Assembly: GCA_003342895.1 (NCBI GenBank)
Contig: PTFA01000091.1
Coordinates: 1,313,660-1,377,659 of the forward strand
From: Casuarius casuarius
Lineage: Eukaryota > Chordata > Aves > Casuariiformes > Casuariidae
Reading direction: 5' to 3'
Length of the DNA stretch: 64,000 nucleotides
Shown here one piece after another: positions 38,461 to 51,700 of the stretch (position 1 is its first letter; every line of letters starts with the position of its first letter). The notes beneath the pieces were generated by a model, which saw nothing but the letters and a program-made list of their open reading frames with translations, had not been told where the DNA came from and did not search any database. The position numbers and the translations under genes were made by a program.

Positions 38461-41269
38461 ATGTTTCAAAAGCAGAGTCTACACTAAGGACACATCCTGT
38501 TTATAGATGTGGAACGCATGTATCCCAGCCTGGATTTTCAGAGATCATAAGCACTCATGTTTTGCTGCAGAGTTAGTCAGTGTATTAAAGCTAAAGCTGA
38601 GCTTATCCCCTATAATCAAAACTTTAAAAAGGGATAAGGGGCTAAGTCTTTCTAGTAATGGAAAGCAGATGCAACAGAAGTGTTTCCCCTCTGCTGTAAA
38701 CATACAAGTAAGTACTTAATATAGATATTCATCTGAAATCTGCAATGTAAAAAATTGTTTTTCAAAAATATAAGCTACCAGGAGCTAGATAAGTGGTAAG
38801 CTCTGATTATTGTGGTTAGTACCACCAGCTGGCTAGCAGAAATTCCCACAGGTGGCCGAAACACCCTGCTCATTTAGTTATTTAACATTCCTTTACATTC
38901 CTTTTGCTCATCTTGCTGTTTTTCATCCACTTTGGTCTGTCTTGCCTATTTAGTTATGCTTACCTGGTTTGCAGCTTTTGGTTTTTTAATCCAGGGGAAA
39001 AAAAAAAGAGTGCTTGGGAATTGGAGTGATGAAAAAAAAAAAAATGAAATGTGCTCCACTCAGAGCAGAAGCTGTGAGTAACTCTAACAATCAGGAACCT
39101 AGTCAGAAAGCTGTTGTACATAAAAGTGAAAGTGTATGCAGGACACATTCTCCCCATGTACACTTTGATTAAAAAGACTTTTAAGCATTGAAGCTATTTA
39201 GGTTAACTACTCTGGTTTCCTCCTAAAATATGTTCACCCTCCTCACCCTGTGGGAGTAGAAGAAAATCAGTTATTGCACAGATATTTAAATAAGACTTTC
39301 CGTAAAAACTAAGGTTCTAAAACAAAATCCCAGAGAAGTAGAATTGCTAGATCTGCATTAAATCACCCAGAGACATGGTTTTATTTCTGTGTCACAGCAG
39401 AAAGTGCTTCATCAGTAGGAATTCATGTGGAGGAAAACTAAGCATGTTCCACTTACTTGTGTTCAATATTTCCAGGACATTTAATTATTTTTCTGATTAA
39501 TTCATTTAACATTACAGTAGTCAAGGACTGCAGCCTGTTCAGCACTACGAAGTTTGCTACCTACATGCACCTCCAGCTCTTCTTAGTTAAAGGCACCTTA
39601 TGTTTTTTACCTGCAGCTGTTGTAAATGAATTACTACTACTTTTCTAAGCTACCTTCGTTACCCTGAAGAAATGTACAGGAACGCACTGGAGCTAAGATT
39701 TGTGCCATCTGTTTGTGATTTTAATATACTTCATGTTTTCAAGGATAAAAACATTGGGGAGGAGGTCAATTAAAACAAGAGTAAGGCATTAGATTAAGTA
39801 CTTCAAAACTCTTCAGCTAAGCAGTGTATGTATTCAATGCAGGAAATAATAGGATGATATTTTTTGTTTACTGTGAATTTTTGTGAATTTAATACAGGCT
39901 AAAAGGTATCAAATTAATACACAGGCACTGAAGTTCACAAGTTGGCTAACCTCATGTGCTGGCAATCATCTAGAAAGTTAAGCAACTGAAGGACTCATTG
40001 TGGGGCAGGCTGGCTTTCTGCTCGCTGATCGTAGTCTCCCCTCTTATAGTAATTACCTATGTACTAAAACTTTAGCTCCTCTTGTCTCAAAAGAATTAAT
40101 AGACAACAATGAAGAACATGGAGATCACTTTCTAATGTTTCTCTTCTGCTCTGATCTGAAATGCATTGAAAGGGGGGTAATGAGAAACACTGCACTGATA
40201 TGTCCCGTAGTTATGACTCTTCTGGACTTTGTTCTCCAGGGCTCTGAGACAGCTCTTTGCTTTTGTGCCTGTAGAATTTATTGCTCACACAGAGGGAAGA
40301 TGAAAAAAAAATCATTCACCTAATTACATATATTAAAAGAGTAACTGAGTGAGCTATACATCTGTGTTCTGACAACATAGCCACGAACACTACCAAATAA
40401 AAACAAGCATCTCTTGCAGGATAACCAGCAGGTGTGACTGTTCCAAGATAAGCCTGATGGGGCCTTCAGATGGCTGTATATGTCACACTAACAGTGTAGT
40501 ACCCAAATGATGTCAAGAGGCCTTACTACAAACAAGACACTGACATTTCCGATTTTGTACTGTTTTACAGTTGCTATAAATCACAAGATATATCACTGAG
40601 CTGTGTCCTCTTTCCAAATCTCCTCTAAAACCAAACCCACTTCTGTTCTGCAGTCATTACTGTTATTAATTCCATAACATGCTGTGCAACAGGATGCACA
40701 GAAGATGCTGGACAAAAATCAAAAAGTTGTAATGATCTCCTCTTATCAAGCTGAGAGCATTTTAGAAATGGGAAAATATTTTAAGTGAGAACATGGAAAT
40801 TGGAAGTGGCTGTGATAGAGAAGACTGCAAAGGCAGCTTGCATAGCAGTGCTAAATGATGTTCACTCCATGTCTGGTAAAGCAGTGTGTCAAAGCACAAA
40901 AAACCCATAGAGTAGCTTTAAGTCTACTGGAGCTTCATCAAAGAAAGTGCAGCTGTCCACTTAAATCTCTGATGCTGGGCTCTCATACTTTCTTCTTTCT
41001 TGAGATCCATATTAGTGACAAAGATCCCTTCTTCTGAAAATGAACTCTTTGCTTTGGCTCCTTTTACAGGAGAATATTGGGAGGTCATACATGCAATTTT
41101 TGGCACAGATCTAGATTTAAAACTTCCAAATTGATTTTTGCTGTGCTAGCCAAGAGTTTTGTGGCAAGGAATATGTATCCTTCTCAAATAATAATGGTAA
41201 TTATAATTTATCAGTATTGTAAAACTTAAAGCAAAATTCTTCATCTTTTTAACGGTAGTAATATTTAGC
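38461..41269. other. Non-coding stretch, nothing recognised
   Basis: The 107-codon open frame at 40000-40323 has no motif I know and no splice or promoter support. The 38507-38719 frame runs across a CAA|GTAAGT donor-like site but has no convincing acceptor. No repeat families are seen. Confidence 0.5.
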
Positions 41270-41400
41270 TGTGTGGTGCTTATTGTATTTCAAAGAGGTT
41301 TCATAAGTCCATGTCACAACTGAGGCACAAGCGGAGGGAGAGCTAAGACCAAAGTAAATTAGCAAGCCAGTACAAGCCTGAGAACCGAATTTGAATCTCT
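41270..41400 (+). mobile_element. MIR/CORE-SINE-like relic
   Basis: 'caactgaggcacaagcggag' is an almost exact MIR core block (aactgaggcacagagaggtt). It is followed by 'aattagcaagccagtacaag' and 'tgagaaccgaatttgaatct' (consensus: acagcaagtcagtggcag, then gggattcgaacccaggtct). The head 'tttcaaagaggtttcataag' also fits. Decayed copy. Confidence 0.7.
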
Positions 41401-43211
41401 TAAAGGCTGTTCAAGTACCGTATTTATGCCTGCATAATTTGTATTTATATTTATCACTTATTGCATGACTTACAAGTGAAAAATCTGAAGATCTTTACCC
41501 GAGTGTCTCCTGCTTTAGAGGAAAACAACATGCTCACACTTGTGTTGTCTGGATCAGTAGTATTTTACTGGGGACCAGCTCTTAATTAAGGAATGTATCT
41601 TCTCCTGTTGAAGTGGGATGTTTGGTCTGTTTGAGTAGTGGACAGCTTGTTACCTAATTATGTTCCAGAAATGCTCTTGACCATCTGTCAGTCGAGGGTG
41701 CTAGACTGGTGGAGAAGTCCTTAGCATTGTTGCTGTCATGAAGTTTAGTAAATGTTCCTTTGCTTTTATTAGATCAGATGATAAACTGTCAGAGATTGAC
41801 AGCTTCAGTAATCAGTATTAAAAAGGTGTTAGGAGTCACCAGTTTTGGGCAAACATCTGTCTGTTGGTGAGTGGAAGGCAGGGTTTCCTCATCTGACTGC
41901 TTTGGATTTGGAGTTCTCAGATAGTGTGGTCTGTGATGCAAGGATGTATGTGGCACAAGTAACTAGCCAGAAAGACTTGCTGATCGTTCTGCTGAAAAAG
42001 TGAGATATGAGCGGCTAGGAACAATCTCCAAAGCCTAATGCATTCTCTCTTCCTGATAGTGGACAGTAACATGTATTTGACAGAAATGAAAAGAAAACAT
42101 TATAATAGACTATTTTAGAATAATCAGCACCTTAGTGTCCTGATCTCTACCAGTTTGTAAGTACTTTCTGCCTTAAAGCCTGAAGGTTTTAGGTGTTGAT
42201 TCCTAATACTATGTCATGCTGTGTTGCACGTGCAGATGTGCAGCCCTTCTTTAAGTGATCCTAGCATGAACTGTGTGATTTCTTCCATCCTGAATAGCAG
42301 ATTGTTCTGTGCAGAATTTTTTAAAATCTTCTTTTAAAAGATCTTCCTCTCCACCAGCATTTTGAGAGAATAAAAAGGAGACTGAATAAGGTTAACTTTG
42401 TCATATAACATGTCATTTCCCTCATTCCCTTGCTACCTTTTTTTATCTGCCCTCTGAAATAACCAATTATGCTTTTGTTAATCTTTTCTCATAAAGAAGT
42501 GTTTTAAGGAGTCATGTCACTTATATCACAAGCCTCTGGATTTCTGTTGTTTTAATAGCTCAGCTAAAGATAGTTTGTAGCAGTGTTACAGACAGCTTGC
42601 TTTAACAGCTATCTTATTCTCATTTTAAGTTCTTACACTGTTTTATCCAGAAATAACTAAGAAAATAAGTGCTGTACTGAATCAGTCCAGATGAAAGCTC
42701 TAAGCAGTCTGGTATTTTAGCCTCAACCCTATGTACAATATAGAGTGTATGTGTAGTTGTTCTTCTGCCAGTATACCTTCATAGCTTTGTAATGCATTTG
42801 ACTGGACTTTAAAGGTATTATATTTAAATAGCTTTTGATAGAGCTACTGTGCTCCATTAGTCTGTGTAATCTCCTTACAAACTACTTTACAGTTCTGGCC
42901 ACACAATAACCCAAGGTGTTGAATTCCATGGTTTACTTGTGCTTGGAAAAAATACTCCGCTGCTACTCAAAAATGAAACAGGGACTGCAGCCTGTAAGTG
43001 TTATACACCTTGCAGTGAAGCTTATTGCACTGTTTGNGCTTTGATTCAATGTAGCTTCAGGCATATTGTGTGGAATTCCTAAAGAGTATGACTTTTCCTG
43101 AAGCAAACCTTGAACACTTTGAAGCAAAAACCTAACACTCCAGTGTTAGAACACTGAAGAGCTTGTTGTGCCACTACAGTAGACAAAGCTTGCTACTTCC
43201 AATCAGTTCAC
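41401..43211. other. Non-coding stretch, nothing recognised
   Basis: No gene or repeat family is recognisable. One assembly-ambiguous base lies at 43037. Confidence 0.55.
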
Positions 43212-43255
43212 TTTCCATAGTTAAGTATACTCTTTTCCATAGTTAAGTATACTCT
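43212..43255. repeat. Exact 22-bp tandem duplication
   Basis: TTTCCATAGTTAAGTATACT plus CT occurs at 43212-43233 and again without change at 43234-43255. Identity of the two copies implies a recent slippage event or an assembly duplication. Confidence 0.9.
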
Positions 43256-43273
43256 TAAAAACAGAGTCTATTT

Positions 43274-43288
43274 CCCCCCCCCCCCCCC
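43274..43288. repeat. Poly(C) run
   Basis: Fifteen consecutive C bases, a simple homopolymer. It lies 18 bases after an exact tandem duplication and 237 bases after an N, so this segment deserves caution about assembly accuracy. Confidence 0.9.
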
Positions 43289-44700
43289 ATCTCAAATGCT
43301 CAGATTGATCCAAAGAGAGAAACACCAAGGGCTATCTGGATGGTAACTGTCATAACTAGAACAGTGTCCTGCCCAGAGCTTTTTCTTTTTCTCTGTACCT
43401 TTTAAATGTTGGCTATATTTGGCAAATGAGAGCAATCACACAAAGCTCTCAAATTCTCAGTAGTTCCTTTTGAGGATGGGAAAGGGGGGAGGAGGAGAAG
43501 GAAAAGTAGAAGTTAGTTTAGCGTATTCCATGAACAAATGCAACATCTGTTAGCCCAGTGACTAGAGTGAAACATTCTGCTTCTCTAATTTGGACTGAAT
43601 TAATTATTTAAAAACTTGTTTCTCTTAATCAGCCTCTCCTGTGTTCCCTCCAGACTGGAATCGTCTTGGCTACAAAGCATGCTGGTTTGCATGTGTATTC
43701 TGGTGTGTATTGAGGTCATTTGGGAGATGAAAGGAACCCTCAGGTTTTAACTGCCAACATGCCCCCCCTAGAATGCTGGGTACAACCCTAGAAACAGACA
43801 CACACTCTCCCCCTCCCCCTTTTTTTTCACTCCTTCTGGTGCAAAAGGAAGAGGATAATAGGCAACTGACTTCATTAATATTAAAGTTCTTGTAAACAGC
43901 TTTGTAGGCTTTTTTGAAAGGATAGGGTCTGAGAATGAGTTTGTTGTAGTGGCTACCAGATTGTTTCTCCATTGAAATAAAAACTCTACCTGGATGTAGA
44001 TAATTACTACAAAACACTGCCAACCCTAGAAGTTCCTCTCTGGACCAATTCCATGGAGTTTGAAATTTACGTCTATAACTTACTTTCAGTGGAACTGTCA
44101 TCATGGCCACAACTCAGACATGCAACTTGGGGTTAAATTTGGCTTCAGTCAGAGATGTGATTGCCATGTCTGTAAAAGAAATGTGATACTTTCAGGTGCT
44201 TCTCTGTACTTAACAACTGCTTGAGCCTTTTCCTCATTTTTTTGTTCTTTTTTGCTGCTATTTATTCCATACAATGGAACTGTAAAATACTAACCTACTG
44301 GGTTTTGGGGCTATCACTTTAATATCATTTTGTACTCATATCTGCATTTGTACAAGGTTCATAGCAATGGAAGATCATTTCTGTTGAAGTGTCTTGTAGA
44401 GGAGGCTGGCTACTATCTAAGAAGCTGTTCCTCTTATTTCCTGCTCAGACTAGCAGCAAAAGCATGCAAAAAGTTGCAGCCGGGCATTTCCAGTAGCCTT
44501 CCCTTTAAGGAATATTTCAATATTAATATTTTCCTAGAGGTTTTCTGTTTTGTTTTAATGATCTACACACATTTGTTTTCTCTCACTTTTGCTAATGAGA
44601 ATTCCTAACATCAGAAGCAAAAAATGTGGNGCAGAGGATACACGGGTAGATACTTTCCTTAAAGAAACGAATCCTATGGCATTTTCAGCTTATATAGATT
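43289..44700. other. Non-coding stretch holding the longest open frame
   Basis: The minus-strand frame 43670-44110 (146 codons) is the longest in the window. Its product has no recognised domain, ends in a His/Asn/Thr-rich tail and contains a low-complexity glycine/lysine patch from a pyrimidine-rich tract. One frame of that length is about what chance predicts for 64 kb. An N base is at 44630. Confidence 0.55.
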
Positions 44701-44765
44701 TCAATGCCATTATGATCATCTAATGTAACCTTTGAGAAACACAGGACAAATCTTTCTCAGAAATT
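44701..44765 (+). mobile_element. CR1-like LINE 3'-end fragment
   Basis: 'gccattatgatcatctaatg' followed by 'taacctttgagaaacacagg' closely matches a repeat 3' end common in turtles and crocodilians (recalled consensus: accattatgatcatctagtc, then tgacctcctgtataacacagg). No reverse transcriptase frame is upstream, as expected for a 5'-truncated copy. This is the best clue to a sauropsid source. Confidence 0.6.
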
Positions 44766-47329
44766 CAAATATAGAACTCCTTGGGTTCAAGCATGCTGCT
44801 CTTGCATGCATATTTTTTGTATACCTTGCTATAGTACTTTGTTACAAGGTATTTATATTTTTGTGCTCACTCTTTCTGCTGAGTCCACTTGTTGTAGTCA
44901 TAAATTGGCTTGCATTTTGGCTTAAATCTGAAGAGATCCAAAAGCTATTTTAGAAAGTACTTAAATCTCTGGTTACAAGAACAGAGGTATGAATCAAATA
45001 TGGCTGTAATATACTGTATATTAGACTTAAAGAGGAAAAAAAATCGGTTCTGAGAAGTCTTGAGCATTGGTTGAAAGCTGGATCAGGCCTACTGCATAAA
45101 GATGTGGAGACTTTTTTGAAATCACAGGAACATCTTTCAACTCACTCTTATATACCAAAAACATTTACTTCCTCTTCTTAGATAGACAACACACTTGCTT
45201 GCACATACCCTGTTTTATACCAAGCAAATAAAGACAAACATGTCCACTATGCCCTTAACCAGTAATAGCTGAAGTGACAGTTATGGGGAATTTGCATTCT
45301 ATTGGTTGCTCTCATCTCCCATTCTGTTGCTTTACTGGAGTTCATCTTGCTGCTACTTGCTCCTATGTGAGAATCCATTTGGAGAAGACTGACAAGGATA
45401 GTATATTACTGATAAACCTTGAGAGAATGTTAGGAATCATCAATCTGGCTGTTAGAGTCAATGAGCAAAAACTGAGTTGTCAAGTCCTTTTGCTATTTCA
45501 CAGTGTAAAGCTGTCACTTCATTAGTCAGATGAATGTGTTACCGCAAGACTCAGCATCAGTAGTGTTCATCCCTGTCCTTGTCAATTTCTTGCAATAAAA
45601 CTACAGTTTGACAATCCTGCCTTATGTGTTTGCAACTATTTTGCAATGAAACTTGTTTCCTGATGATGCAGTTGATTAATCAGATTGGCAAGGATTTGAA
45701 TGTGTATCTTGGAAAGCACAACTAAAGGCAGATGAATAAGATGGTCAGGTGGGAGAGTTATAGGAGAAAACACTTTAGGACAGAGAATCTTGACTGCACC
45801 TATGAAGTACTACTGGCTTTGTATGTAGGAATATGAGTGGGATATTTTGGAAATATAATGGCATAGTAAGGGGATGAGGTTGTATTTCATTAGGTACAGA
45901 ACTTCCAATACATGGATTTTTGTCCGTCAGTTTCCTTGCCTGTAATTATGGTGGTAATGTTATTTACTGTCCTCTGAATGCTTCACAACTTAGAGGTGAA
46001 AGTACAATTTTTTCAGCCATTCACATTTTAATTCTGTTCAAACTTAGCACTGTGGAGAGGAGCATACTTATTAATTTTAAGGATCAAAGAAAAGATTTGC
46101 TTAGGCATTGGTTTAAAAATGGCCACCAGTCTGGAGGAGAAGTATATCGGTAGGGAGCATTTAAATTTTTTTTTGCTGAAGTCAAAATTTGACTTAAACA
46201 TAATGAGGAAAGAATGAAAACATAGTACGAATATACTTTCATGCTTTTGGATCAGTTTTTGGTCTTTCAAGCCAAAATTCTCTATCCATCCCTCAAGCTA
46301 AAACAAATAAATAATGTAAATGTTGGGTTGAATTTTGTTCTTGTTGACACACAAGCCTGGAGGGATTTCACTGAGGTTAATGAACAGTGCAAATGAGAGA
46401 GAAGGTCTGAGAGTAAAATGTAGTATCTAATCAAATTCTGTTCAAATGTTTTGAAATAATCTAAATAAAGATGGAGTATGTCCAAGGTATCCCAAAACAT
46501 ACACAAATAGCAATATGGATGCAAACTTTATGGCTTAGCCTAAACTATGGGACTGATGCATCTCCACTCCCTATACCATTAGGGAAGTTTAGATCCTCCC
46601 TGTAAGTTTGTGTTTGCTGCAGACCAAAATAAAAAATAAGCTGCTGGAGTAATATGTAATAGAGCTGTCACAGGATATGTCTACATAGTGATTCACACTG
46701 AGCCACCAGAAGGTTTGTAGTTGCGTTAGCACATCGTTAGCTCTGTGAACCTCATCAGAACAAGCCTACAATTGCTCAGTGTATGGGAGTGCAAGCTATC
46801 ATCTGTCTAAAAAGCATTAAAGACAACCTCAAATGAAATGAATTTTTTCCCACAACATAGCATGTCACTTACAAAACTGTTAGTATCCAGTGAATGAGAG
46901 GTGACAAAGTACTGTAGCATTGTCTAATTTATGCAAATCTCAAACAATCAGAATTCAGAATGGCTCATACTATAAGCAGTAGCTTTTGCAGTGCTGATGG
47001 ATGACCACCTTCTGGCTATGGAGGGAGATCAGCCAGCTGGACAGGACTGGGAAGCCTCTTGTGTCAGAAAGTCAATAAATAAGAAAGGTTTACTGGAGAG
47101 TAGTCATTCGAGTCCACTCGGTTCCAACATAATTGTAGAGCACCTTCTTGTTATGAGAAAGGAGCTATGAAGCATGTGTTGTGGGAGAGCAAACAGAGGA
47201 AGACATACTGAAGGCAAATATTCATCTCTCCATTCTGATGATACAATCAAGTGAGCCAGGAGACGCACCATAGCCTGCTTTCAGTCTAGAGCGAAGATTT
47301 TTTCAGTGGCCATTAAGTATATTCAGTCT
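44766..47329. other. Non-coding stretch, nothing recognised
   Basis: Open frames are 83 codons or fewer and lack motifs. No repeat family could be assigned. Confidence 0.55.
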
Positions 47330-47420
47330 AAAGTTGACGGAGAGGGAAACAAGGCCATGCAAATAAAATGAACTGTCCAAGCCAGATCAGCAGCAGAGCT
47401 AGTAATAGAAGGCAGTCCAT
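47330..47420 (+). mobile_element. MIR/CORE-SINE-like relic
   Basis: 'gagagggaaacaaggccatg', 'aatgaactgtccaagccaga' and 'cagcagcagagctagtaata' follow the MIR core order (gatggggaaactgaggca, aagtgacttgcccaaggtca, cagtggcagagctgggaata). It is well decayed and inactive. Confidence 0.6.
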
Positions 47421-48380
47421 AGATGCCAGACAGAAAAGAGAGCAGGAGAGCTAGGTAACGCCGCCTCAGCTCTTCTTAGTGTATGTTTTATAAGGACAAG
47501 TGAAGTTCGTATTGTATCTCTCACATTACGTTTTCTTTAGTGTAGGCTACTAACGATAATCAGGAGATCAATCTGCATTCAAAGTTATTTATTTTATTCT
47601 CCTTTGGATGCTGGATGCTTCTAGACTCTGGCTCTGTGTTCCTCCACAGCTTTTGATCATGTCCTACTGAAGTAATTCCTTGCCCTGTACAACAGATTTC
47701 TTTATCATGATACCATGAAAGAGGAAAGAAGAGCTCGAAGCCATGTGCATTTAGGCACGTCACTTCTTATCAGTTCTGCTGTGTTATAGCCACAGTGAAG
47801 TTGGTACATTAATAATTTATCGTGCAGTTACAGAATCAAAACATAAAGCCATGCTTTTGATCAAAAATAGGTAAGAACACAAAAGCATGAAGTATTCTGC
47901 TCAGTCAGTTAACAGACCAGAGTGAAACACTCAGCATTATAACTGGACCAAAATTGCAGTAGTCTAGAGGAAGCAGTTCCAAGAGTTCTATGACAAAGAT
48001 TCTAAATGATTCTAGAATATACTGTACAAACTCTTTATAGGGATTTGCATCTTCATCCATTGAGAAAAGTGTCTTTAACTCAAGACAAAAGGCTTGGTTT
48101 TAGGATTACTAAGTTCTAAAATTGTTTAATTTGAATTTAATACTGTTGGTTCCCATGACTCCACCTCTCTAGCTCTTTTTGAAGTTGTGTCCTGAATAAC
48201 GTTTAGACAGTCAACTCTGGGAACATTAGTAACCTGTTTTTTATTTCTGTGCTTATATGCCAGCTGGTACAATGGAATCTTTGTTACTGAGCCTCCTAAG
48301 CAAATAGATTATAGTAAAGACAATTTGCATTCTAACCCTCGCTGTGTAGTACGCCTCGATCCTTTAAACTTGGTTTATTA

Positions 48381-48484
48381 GTCTTTGGAAAATGGGCAAT
48401 AATGCTCAGCTATCTTAAACAGCTGCTTTGTAGTTCAGTGTTTACAAAGTTACTTGACATCCTGTGGTGAAAATTGATGTAAAT
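48381..48484 (-). mobile_element. MIR/CORE-SINE-like relic
   Basis: 'tggaaaatgggcaataatgc' matches the reverse-complement core (tgtaaaatggggataataat). Further on, 'cagtgtttacaaagttactt' and 'gacatcctgtggtgaaaatt' match the reversed head (aatgtttgtaaagcgcttt, gagatcctcggatgaaaggt). The two matching blocks are correctly spaced. Confidence 0.6.
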
Positions 48485-48697
48485 AAAAAATATTATTTTT
48501 AATAATAAGGAACTGAGTTAGAAGCACTCAATTCTGGAGAAGATTTGAAGCTGAAGTGTGAAGTGGTGCAGGAGGAACACTTACAAAATGCTGAGCAGAG
48601 CTACTAGGAATGAAAACTGCAATGCAAGTACAGTTCTAGGCTGCTTGCAAAGCAGGTAATGAGTAAAAACTTATGGTGCAGCTAGAACTCAAAGTTT

Positions 48698-48738
48698 ATA
48701 AACTGCAGTTCATAAAAGGCTCCTAAGCTGCAGTTTAT
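48698..48738. repeat. Perfect 11-bp inverted repeat
   Basis: ATAAACTGCAG (48698-48708) and CTGCAGTTTAT (48728-48738) are exact reverse complements separated by 19 bases. Each arm contains a PstI-type CTGCAG palindrome. It could form a stem-loop in DNA or in a transcript from either strand, but it is too short for a microRNA precursor. No function is claimed. Confidence 0.75.
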
Positions 48739-51700
48739 TAATGACTCTTAACAAGAAACAGGCAAGACAGTTCTTACTGCTGGTAATAAAGGAGCAAAAA
48801 AGAGACATTAAGTGTTTAGTTTATAAAATAAATTTCTTACACTCTTGTCTTTATTGGTAAAAATAAAAGTTTCTTTTTCTTCTGAAAACTCATTTTTTTC
48901 ACACTTTGAAGTATAAGAAAATGTATTTTTCCTAGCGTAAGACTACAAAGATTTACTAAATTGGATATGGAGAGCTGTATTCTGTGGCAAGAAGTCACAC
49001 TTCAATCTGCATTAATTTTAAGAATGTCTGAAACAGTGCATTTGAGATTCTATTGCAGGTCTCCTTAAAATCTTCTATCAGCAGAAGTAAATCATGTCAA
49101 TAGCATCTGTGCAGTAACTTTCAGAAGAATCATTACAGTCTTAGACTTTAGTGATCAGATGGAAGAAAATATGCTTGACCAAAGCAAGTATCATTCTTTT
49201 CCCTTTTTGGCAAATATGTATGATTTAAGAACTCTGTAGTGAAAATACTTTTGCTCCCCCCCCCACAATCTATTCCTTAGTTTATTTCTCTGTTAGTACA
49301 AAATTTTTACCCACTGGTACTGAGCTAGTCTGCTCCAAGCTTGAGCATAGTGCTGCAGAGAGAGGATGCTGTAGAAGCCTGTCCGCTAGAACAGTGCAAA
49401 GAAGTTTGTTAATAGACCGTAAAACCAGCTACATTTGCTTGTCTTTTTTCCAGCATTGTCCTTTTTCCAGCTTTTGTGCATTGTTTGATTTTACTAATTG
49501 CATATATGGAAACTCCTCCTCCTGCATGTGTTAAGAGTACGCATGGGTGCAAGGCGGTGGAGACTATTTCATTTCAACTGGGATTGCAAGGTCTTCCCTA
49601 AGAGGTTAATTTTGTTTTGTTTTCTCTTCTCTCCCTGTGGAAACTCCTGAAGGAAAAGGCATGACCACACACAAGAGCTGCCAGCTCTGAACAGCAAAGT
49701 GCCTGCAGCTGATTGAGTGTAGCCCTGGGAGAGGGATGTGTAACCGGGTGTGAACACTTCAGGGGAAAATCTGCAGACTGTGGGAGGGCTCTGGCTGTTT
49801 TGTAGAGATTTCTTTCAGAATAGAGATCTGGTATAGGCAGGAGTACTACTTGATATGAGATATATTAGCTTGTAGCTGAGATACATAATATTAGTTCTCT
49901 ATTTATATTGTTCTGTTAATGAGCAGTCTATGATAGAGAGAGTGTTCCTGCTTCTGGGTCTGCTGTAATATCAAAGGGCAGATTTCCAGCTATAATCTCT
50001 ATATGTATATTTGGCTCTCCTCTTTAGGCAGATACCATTAAGTAATTATATTAGAGAGAAAATACAATACAAATAGACAAAAGGTATCAGTTTGATCACA
50101 TTTTAATTCAGTGTTTTTAGTTCTGTCAATATTGCTAGGCACTGTCTGAGGAAACAGTCTGATAATTACTGGAGTGAAAGGGCAAAGCTTGCATTTTTAG
50201 GAAGCATCGAAACAGGAATATTCTAATTTTTCTACAAAAGAACATTCTTAATATTTTTGCATGGACATCTGCCTTGTTGTTGTTGTTGCAAATACTATGC
50301 CACATTTAAAGTACTGTATTAGGAAATATTTCCTGCTGGTGGGGGATACACCGTGATCTCTATACAGTTTCTTAGAGTTAAAAGAGAAAATGTTTTATGA
50401 GACCAGGGAGATTGATGGCTCAAAGACTGGTAATCTGTAGTATCTAATTAGTCACTCAAGTCAAATTGTATTTAGCAAGCATGACACAATTGCATTACAA
50501 TAGAAACACAAAAGGAATTCAGTTTTTATTATTATACTGAAGGTCAGTAGCTCAACTCATACACAGGAAATAAAACAGCTTCTTTGGAAATTGAGGTGGG
50601 AGTTCTCAAATAGTTCTTCAGTATTAGTTGCATTATTTAGCAGCAGATTTGTTTTGTGGATGTCATTTCTTTCCATTTGTGATCCTACAATTTCATCAGA
50701 TAGCGAAGTAACTTATAGGAGAATATTTTATTCTTGTCTATCTAAAGTTAAATAAAACCACTGGCACCAAAGGGGGAGAACAAATACCTTACAACCTGCA
50801 AGGGTTTTGTGTGCTGTTAATATGACCTGGGAGTCTCCTCTTTTGAAGATGAAGCAATGACACCTGTTTCAGTCTAAGTATCCTAGTCAAACTGTAGCTT
50901 GAAAAAAATTTGTGTTTGCTTTGATAAATTCCCCCTGCATTTTTAGATGGGTACAGGTTTCTTCTTTCTACACTATTCTGTACATGGCCAGGCCAGTCTG
51001 TGATACTTCACCCTAAGATTGACTGTCTTTCAAGTAGTTGATGTACTGACTGCTCGCACAGTGTTACGCTTGCAATTAAAAAAAATCTCTATGCTAGTAC
51101 TGCATTTTCTTTCCCTGTATACTTCCCAAAGCAGTCTGAAAACAGTGGAGAGGGATGGGGGAGGCAGGTATTATTTCATAAATGCTTGAAAATTTTAGAG
51201 GTAAAATGATTTTTAAGATGTATATTGATTAATTAATCTCCTAATCAGCTGCACTGTGAAGTGTGGAAATCTTGAAGCTAGAGGTGGTATAAAGAGATAA
51301 GATACAGAAAGGTGTGCTTTATGTGTACGGTGACACATCAGACATCTTTTCCCTGCCTTTCTGATGGTAGTATTTGTTGATTCTTTGAACTCCCTCACAC
51401 AGAAACGTAGACACTTAGAAGAAAAGGCAATGACAAATTACATATTTTTTTCTTACTATTTCTTAACAATACAATAGGGTCCAGAATTACATGCGTATGC
51501 ATTTAAGGATGTAAGGAGAGAGATATTTACTGTTGTGGGAGGCAAAAAAGGAAGAAACCGCAGCATCTCCCACCTTCCTGTGTTGGAAGAGGATTTTAGT
51601 TTCCCATCTAAATGTGGCAGCTTAGTAACAAAACATAATTTAGAAATCATAAACAATATTTTTTTTAAATAAATGCTTAAATATTTAAAATATTCACCAT

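Noticed and set aside
43670..44110. 146-codon minus-strand open frame
   Set aside because: No known domain, low-complexity Gly/Lys patch from a pyrimidine tract, and about one frame of this length is expected by chance.
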